A stretch of 34,408 bases of DNA, from positions 1 through 34,408 of the forward strand of contig JAAWNQ010000023.1 in NCBI GenBank assembly GCA_022799035.1, given 5' to 3'. Each line of letters begins with the position of its first letter. Position 1 is the first letter of the stretch. The position numbers were made by a program, and so were the translations under genes. The notes beneath the pieces are model-generated. The model was given only the letters and a program-made list of their open reading frames with translations, was not told the DNA's origin and searched no databases. This DNA comes from Oscillospiraceae bacterium (GTDB lineage: Bacteria > Bacillota > Clostridia > Oscillospirales > Oscillospiraceae). This document shows positions 29,986 to 34,408 of this stretch, piece after piece.

Positions 29986-31176
29986 TCACGGCTCCAGATG
30001 CGTCCGCAGCTCCGCAAGCTGGTCGGCTCTGCTCCAGGGCATCTGGTGGCCGGGAAGGGCCAGGTCATAGTCCAGGGTATCCAGAAAGGAGAGGAAAGTC
30101 TCCAGCCTCCGGGTGTCATATTGCCCGTCCAGCTCGTAGTAGTCGCCGCTCTCCCCGTCCCCCACGGCCAGAGCCTTCTCCTCGGGAAAATAGAGGAAGA
30201 GGCCGTCCCGGGAGTGGGGGGAGTCCTGGGGGATGACCTGGCAGGTGATCCCGCCCAGGTCGAGGGCCACCGGTCCATTGATCTCCATGTCCGCCGTCAC
30301 CACCCGGATCTTCTCCGGGTCGTCGTACTCCCGACGGATACAGTCGGCGCAGGCCTGAATGTCCTCCCCGGAAGCGAGCCGCTCCTCCATGGAGGCCGGA
30401 TCCCAGGCCCAGGTCTGAACCTTCCGCAGGACCTCGTTGGTGGCCTGGGTGGCCAGGGTGAGGCCCTTCACCGCCCGGAGGCCGAAGGTGTGGTCCCAGT
30501 GCCAATGGGTCAGAATGGTGAGGTCCGGGGTGGGGTGGCCCGCCGCCTTCAGGGCGGCATAGAAGGCCTTCACATGGGCGGGAGAGTTGCCAGCGTCCAC
30601 CGCCAGGCGGAGCTTGTCCCCCCGGACGAAGTAGAGAAAGGGCCTGTCCCGGCCGTTGAAGTCCTCCCCTGGGAAGACATAGATCCGGTCGGTGACCTGC
30701 TCCAGCGGGGGGATATCCTCCTGGACGGGGGGCTCCTCCCCCTTGAACTTCTGGCTCTCCATCACCGCCAGCTCATCGCAGCGGTTGTTGAATTCGTTGT
30801 CGGCGTGGCCCTTGACCCAGTGAAGGTTTACCTGGTGCTTGGTGCACAGCTCCAAAAGCCGCTCCCAGAGATCCGGGTTCAGGGCGGGCTTCTTGTCCGC
30901 CTTCACCCAGCCCTTGGCCTTCCAAGACTTGGCCCAGCCCTTTTGAAGTGCGTCGATGACATACTTGGAGTCGGAGTAAAGCTCCACCTGACAGGGTTCT
31001 TCCAGGGCCTCCAAGGCGGCGATAACCCCGGTGAGCTCCATGCGGTTGTTGGTGGTATGCCCCTCCCCGCCGGAAAGCTCCTTCTTGAATTTTCCGTACT
31101 GGAGGATAGCCCCCCAGCCCCCGGGGCCGGGGTTGCCGGAGCAGGCTCCGTCGGTGTAGATGGTGACAGTTTTCAT
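29986..31176 (-). CDS. rnhA: Ribonuclease HI fused to a metallo-beta-lactamase-fold domain
   Basis: Encodes 396 residues from ATG 31176, with AAAAAGGAG upstream; upstream codons belong to the neighbouring gene. Residues 1-140 are a complete RNase [18 protein letters not shown] (Asp9), NNRMEL (Glu47), YSDSKYV (Asp69), [19 protein letters not shown] (His124, Asp134), including the basic-protrusion segment [15 protein letters not shown]. It degrades RNA in RNA-DNA hybrids. After a linker (about 141-160), an MBL domain has [11 protein letters not shown] (224-229), His321 in DSPHSRDG, Asp340 in [12 protein letters not shown] and His377 in LPGHQMP, so the metal site looks intact. One frame runs through both domains without a stop. 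It is the last gene of the gyrA-led cluster, four bases after the previous stop. Confidence 0.93.
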   Translation of the reverse strand: MKTVTIYTDGACSGNPGPGGWGAILQYGKFKKELSGGEGHTTNNRMELTGVIAALEALEEPCQVELYSDSKYVIDALQKGWAKSWKAKGWVKADKKPALNPDLWERLLELCTKHQVNLHWVKGHADNEFNNRCDELAVMESQKFKGEEPPVQEDIPPLEQVTDRIYVFPGEDFNGRDRPFLYFVRGDKLRLAVDAGNSPAHVKAFYAALKAAGHPTPDLTILTHWHWDHTFGLRAVKGLTLATQATNEVLRKVQTWAWDPASMEERLASGEDIQACADCIRREYDDPEKIRVVTADMEINGPVALDLGGITCQVIPQDSPHSRDGLFLYFPEEKALAVGDGESGDYYELDGQYDTRRLETFLSFLDTLDYDLALPGHQMPWSRADQLAELRTHLEP

Positions 31177-31180
31177 GGGG

Positions 31181-31660
31181 TTACTCCTTTTTGAGAGAAA
31201 AGTGGCCTTCCGTCTTGCTTCGCCAGGCCGGGATGATCCGGGCCAGAGAGATCCCACAGGGGAGGATACTCGCCCCCCAGAGGAGGGCGCAGATCCCGGC
31301 GCACTGGGCCCGGGTCAGGACCCCCGAGGCCACCTCCCGCCAGGGCTGGAGGATCAGGACCGCCGCGGGGCCTAGGAGGAGAAGGCCGGACCGGTTTGCC
31401 AGGGCCGCCCAAAAAGCCCCTCTGTCCGTGAGCCGCCGGTAACAACCCAGGAGGAAGCTGGCCCCCGCCGCCGTCAGGCCCAGGCCCAGGAGGAGCATCC
31501 CCAGGGCGGGAAGGGGCGCCTCCAGCCCGAGGCCATAGACCGCCCCGCCCAGGCAGGGTAGCCCGGCCAGGGTCATGAGCCAAAGATAGCTGCGCTGGCG
31601 CCAGGTGGTGTGGACCCACCAGGGGGCGGGTCCACTGTTGGGCGGTGTTTTCCCTTTCAT
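31181..31660 (-). CDS. Small integral membrane protein, unknown function
   Basis: Encodes 159 residues. Four hydrophobic helices are visible, roughly residues 25-45, 50-72, 85-105 and 120-143, with short charged ends. No known motif is recognised. Its ATG overlaps the stop of the preceding SHOCT protein (ATGA), and its final KKE-stop codons contain the ribosome site of the RNase HI fusion gene, so it is tightly embedded in the operon. A role connected to its neighbours is unproved. Confidence 0.75.
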   Translation of the reverse strand: MKGKTPPNSGPAPWWVHTTWRQRSYLWLMTLAGLPCLGGAVYGLGLEAPLPALGMLLLGLGLTAAGASFLLGCYRRLTDRGAFWAALANRSGLLLLGPAAVLILQPWREVASGVLTRAQCAGICALLWGASILPCGISLARIIPAWRSKTEGHFSLKKE

Positions 31661-32046
31661 TGTCTGTCCTGAAGCTCCTTTCGCTTTTCCCGGTATTCCT
31701 CCTCAGACAGGACCCCCTGGTCCCGGAGGATTTTTAGATGCTCCAGCCGATCCTCGGGGGAGAAAGCCTCGCTGAGTGCGTCGGGCTCCTCCCAGACCGC
31801 CTCACAGGCGGCGGCCCAGTCCTTCCATGTCAAGGGAAGACCCTTCTTCGCAAAAAGCAGCCCAAGGCCTAAAAAGAGAAGGATCAGGGCGGTAAGTACA
31901 AACCAGAGTTGGCCGAAGCCCCAAGGATAATGGGCCATGTACCACAGGCCGGACAGGAGAAGGCACAGGCTCCCCCCTGTCATGGCCAGCCCCGCCCCCC
32001 GGGTGACCCACAGGGGGAAGCGGCGGATCTTTTTGGGCTTCTCCAT
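31657..32046 (-). CDS. Two-helix membrane protein with C-terminal SHOCT motif
   Basis: Encodes 129 residues. Two membrane helices lie at about 14-36 and 45-66. The C-terminus LEHLKILRDQGVLSEEEYRE, then a short lysine-rich end, is a SHOCT-type short helix pair (Lxx-LK-x-L-x-x-x-G-x-[IL]-[ST]-x-E-E-[YF]), usually an oligomerisation module. The function is unknown. It starts three bases after the stop of a related SHOCT gene and overlaps the next gene by four bases. Confidence 0.8.
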   Translation of the reverse strand: MEKPKKIRRFPLWVTRGAGLAMTGGSLCLLLSGLWYMAHYPWGFGQLWFVLTALILLFLGLGLLFAKKGLPLTWKDWAAACEAVWEEPDALSEAFSPEDRLEHLKILRDQGVLSEEEYREKRKELQDRQ

Positions 32047-32049
32047 GGC

Positions 32050-32460
32050 TCACAGCTCCCGCAGGATCTCGGCCCGCTTGGCCTCGTACTCCTCCCGGGT
32101 GAGAAGCCCGGCCTCCTTCAGGGTCTCCAGCTGCTCCAGCCGGGCCTTGGGGGTGATGCCGGCGGCAGTGATATGCTCGTGCTGGGCGCTGTCCCTTAGA
32201 AAGGCAGGGGACTCCGCCGTCCCCTTGGGGGTGCGGGCCTCGTCCTCCTCGATCTCGATCTCGGGACCGATGTACCCCTTGCCGAAGGCGTGATAAAGGT
32301 TCATCACGGTCATGACCAACGCCATCAAAGTCCAGAACACGCCGAAAAGGCCAGCGTTGGGGATGGCCTCAAAAATGCCGATGAGGACAAAGATCACCCC
32401 CACCACACCGCCCAGGATGGAGCTGGCCTTGCTGGGCCGATAGGTCACTTTGCGTTTCAA
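32050..32460 (-). CDS. Membrane protein with C-terminal SHOCT motif
   Basis: Encodes 136 residues from TTG 32460 (LKRKVTYRP, with AGGAGG seven bases upstream). Two membrane helices lie at about 14-36 and 39-60. The tail LEQLETLKEAGLLTREEYEA is the same SHOCT type as in the next gene, suggesting duplication or a paired complex. An acidic linker (GPEIEIEEDEAR) separates helices and tail. It follows gyrA by 54 bases, beyond a hairpin with a weak tail, so transcription may continue from gyrA. Confidence 0.78.
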   Translation of the reverse strand: MKRKVTYRPSKASSILGGVVGVIFVLIGIFEAIPNAGLFGVFWTLMALVMTVMNLYHAFGKGYIGPEIEIEEDEARTPKGTAESPAFLRDSAQHEHITAAGITPKARLEQLETLKEAGLLTREEYEAKRAEILREL

Positions 32461-32484
32461 TGTCCTTCCTCCTCCCTGTATCAA

Positions 32485-32508
32485 GGGGGCCGGCTCTCAC
32501 CGGCCCCC
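32485..32508 (-). terminator. Hairpin after gyrA, probably a weak terminator
   Basis: A perfect 9-pair GGGGGCCGG/CCGGCCCCC stem with a 6-base loop lies 6 bases after the gyrA stop on the minus strand, but is followed by TTGATAC rather than a T-run. It may only partly terminate, allowing read-through into the SHOCT genes. Confidence 0.45.
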
Positions 32509-32514
32509 GCGGAC

Positions 32515-34408
32515 TTATTCCTCTCCGGAGGGCTCGCTCTGGACTTCCTCGGTCTCCTCCTCGTGGTCGGTACGGGCAATGGAGATGACCTTCACGCCCT
32601 CGTCCAGGTTCATCAGCTTCACGCCCTGGGCGCCCCGGCTGTAACAGCTGATCCCGTCACAGGCCATGCGGATGATAACGCCGGCGTCGTTGATCACCAA
32701 CACATCGTCGTTGTCGCTGACCACCTTCAGCCCCACCAGGGCTCCGGTCTTGTCGGTGCAGTTATAGCCCTTCAGGCCGTAGCCGCCCCGCTTCTGGGGC
32801 CCGTCGCCCCGGATATATTCGTCCATCTCGGTGCGCTTGCCGTAGCCGTTCTCGGTGACCATAAGGACGTAGTGCTCCCGCTTGGCCCGGGCGGCCCCCA
32901 CCACATAGTCCCCCTGGCGCAGGCGGATACCCATGACGCCGCAGGCGTCCCGTCCCATACAGCGCACGTCGGTCTCCTTAAAGCAGATGCTCATGCCCTC
33001 GTGGGTGGCCAGAAGGATGGCCTGCTCCCCGTCGGTCTCCCGGACGGCGATAAGCTCGTCGTCGGGATCCAGGGTGATACAGCGGATGCCCGCCTTCCGG
33101 GCGGTGAAGATGGAGGAGAGCTGGATCCGCTTCACCGTGCCCTTCCGGGTGACCATCATCAGGTATTTATCCTCAGGGAATTCCCGCAGGTGGATCATGG
33201 CGGTGACCTTCTCCTCGGCTTCCAGGGGCAGCACGTTCACCATGGCGGTACCCTTGGCGGTGCGGCCCGATTCGGGGATCTGGTAGCCCTTCTTCCGGTG
33301 TACCTTGCCCATGTTGGTGAAGAAGAGGATATAGTCGTGGGTGGAGGCGGTAAAGACCGTATCCACATAGTCCTCCTCCTTGGTGGCCATGGCGGTGATG
33401 CCCTTGCCGCCCCGCTTTTGGGCCCGGTAGGTGGACACGGGCAGGCGCTTGATATAGCCCCCGGCGGTGAGGGTGAAGGCGCAGTCCTCCTCCTCGATGA
33501 GATCCTCGATGTCGATCTCGTCCTCCACATCCTGGATCTCGGTGCGCCGCTCGTCACCGTACTTGTCGGCCACGGCGGTGAGCTCCTCCTTCAGGATCCC
33601 TTTCACCATGTTCTCGTCGGAGAGGACCTGGTTATAGTAGGCGATGCGCTCCTCCAGCTCCTTGTATTCGTTCTCCAGCTTCTCCCGGTTCAGGCCCTGG
33701 AGGGCAATGAGGCGCATATCGCAGATGGCCTGGGCCTGGACGTCATCCAGGCCAAAGCGGGTCATCAGGTTCTCCTTGGCGTTGTCGTAGGAGGAGCGGA
33801 TGATCTTGATGACCTCGTCGATGTTGTCCTGGGCCACCAGCAGACCCTCCAGCAGATGGGCCCGCTCCTGGGCTTTCCGCAGGTCGTACTGGGTGCGGCG
33901 GACGATGATCTCCTCCTGGAATTTCAGGTACTCGTCGATGATGTGCCGCAGGGAGAGGATCTTGGGCTGGGACTGGTCGTCCACCAGGGCCAGCATGTTG
34001 ATGGCGAAGGAGGACTGGAGCTGGGTCTGGGAGAACAGGCGATTGAGCACCACCTGGGGGTTGGCGTCCCGCTTGAGCTCAATGACGATGCGCATGCCGT
34101 TGCGGTCGGTCTCGTCCCGGATGTCGGAGATGCCCTCCAGCCGCTTGTCCTCCACCTGCTCGGCCATGGACTTGATGAGCATCCGTTTATTCACCTGGTA
34201 GGGAAGCTCGGTGACAATGATGCGGATGCGATCCTTGCCGTATTCCTCAAACTCGGTGCGGGCCCGGACAATGACCTTGCCCCGGCCGGTGGCGTAGGCG
34301 GAGCGGATACCGCTGCGGCCCATGATGATGCCGCTGGTGGGGAAGTCGGGGCCCTTGACGCACTCCATCAGGTCGGGAAGGGTGACCTCCGGGTCGTCCA
34401 GCACCTTG
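32515..34408 (-). CDS. gyrA: DNA gyrase subunit A, C-terminal two-thirds
   Basis: The frame is open to the window edge, so the N-terminus with the catalytic tyrosine is outside. Present are GPDFPTSGIIMGRSGIRSAY, RIIVTELPYQVNKRMLI, the coiled-coil region (NIDEVIKIIRSS, LGLDDVQAQAICDMRL-like) and the beta-pinwheel C-terminal domain. The GyrA box, QKRGGKG, is present and separates GyrA from ParC. It forms the A2B2 gyrase that introduces negative supercoils. The end is an acidic tail (EEETEEVQSEPSGEE), which in some gyrases tunes DNA wrapping. It appears to lead, or lie early in, the operon with the SHOCT proteins and the RNase HI fusion. Confidence 0.98.
   Translation of the reverse strand, partial: KVLDDPEVTLPDLMECVKGPDFPTSGIIMGRSGIRSAYATGRGKVIVRARTEFEEYGKDRIRIIVTELPYQVNKRMLIKSMAEQVEDKRLEGISDIRDETDRNGMRIVIELKRDANPQVVLNRLFSQTQLQSSFAINMLALVDDQSQPKILSLRHIIDEYLKFQEEIIVRRTQYDLRKAQERAHLLEGLLVAQDNIDEVIKIIRSSYDNAKENLMTRFGLDDVQAQAICDMRLIALQGLNREKLENEYKELEERIAYYNQVLSDENMVKGILKEELTAVADKYGDERRTEIQDVEDEIDIEDLIEEEDCAFTLTAGGYIKRLPVSTYRAQKRGGKGITAMATKEEDYVDTVFTASTHDYILFFTNMGKVHRKKGYQIPESGRTAKGTAMVNVLPLEAEEKVTAMIHLREFPEDKYLMMVTRKGTVKRIQLSSIFTARKAGIRCITLDPDDELIAVRETDGEQAILLATHEGMSICFKETDVRCMGRDACGVMGIRLRQGDYVVGAARAKREHYVLMVTENGYGKRTEMDEYIRGDGPQKRGGYGLKGYNCTDKTGALVGLKVVSDNDDVLVINDAGVIIRMACDGISCYSRGAQGVKLMNLDEGVKVISIARTDHEEETEEVQSEPSGEE

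Noticed and set aside
1-34408. CRISPR arrays, tRNA or rRNA genes, prophage or insertion-sequence transposases
   Set aside because: No regularly spaced repeats, no cloverleaf with intact arms and no transposase, integrase or phage structural motif were seen on either strand.

Overview
The window looks like chromosomal DNA from a high-GC Gram-positive anaerobe of the Clostridia, most likely an Oscillospiraceae relative of Flavonifractor, Lawsonibacter or Pseudoflavonifractor. This is inferred from DivIVA/SepF, T-box and fluoride riboswitches, HemZ, QueH, SLH domains, strong AGGAGG ribosome sites, sigma-A-type promoters and GC-rich codons. Nearly all of it is housekeeping DNA. I see no tRNA, rRNA, CRISPR array, prophage or classical transposase.

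Layout. Positions 1-3059 (+) hold the end of a GH13 glycosidase, a small secreted SLH-only protein, a MarR regulator behind a clear promoter, and a membrane-anchored putative glycoside hydrolase of the DUF4015 type; a bidirectional terminator closes this block. Positions 3129-20200 (-) form a long series of co-directional units. In transcription order these are a fluoride riboswitch with an antiporter gene; miaB, a GIY-YIG nuclease gene, mutS, a CPBP protease gene, mutL and hfq; an HlyD-like adaptor gene, yggS, sepF and divIVA; and an isoleucine-type T-box leader followed by a small AT-rich gene, ileS and queH. Positions 20252-25234 (+) carry dtd, a GNAT acetyltransferase, an MBL hydrolase, hemZ, a nucleoside kinase and an Mrp-type P-loop ATPase. 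Positions 25392-28745 (-) hold an AT-richer membrane alpha/beta hydrolase and an altronate-dehydratase-family enzyme, the latter divergent from a LysR regulator (+). The window ends (-) with gyrA (partial), three small membrane proteins (two ending in SHOCT-like motifs) and an RNase HI fused to a metallo-beta-lactamase domain.

The most interesting parts are not ordinary genes. (1) A small GIY-YIG nuclease gene sits between two inverted copies of a palindromic repeat, between miaB and mutS, and one copy supplies the last codons and stop of miaB. (2) A fluoride (crcB-motif) riboswitch with a visible terminator switch precedes a cation/proton antiporter. (3) A T-box leader is separated from ileS by an AT-rich gene of foreign appearance. 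(4) A family of A/T-rich, inverted-repeat-ended elements lies immediately after the stop codons of hfq and mutS, with a possible decayed relative after the kinase gene. (5) RNase HI and a metallo-hydrolase with all key residues are fused in one polypeptide.

All functional names come from reading motifs and remembered family features; no database search was possible.
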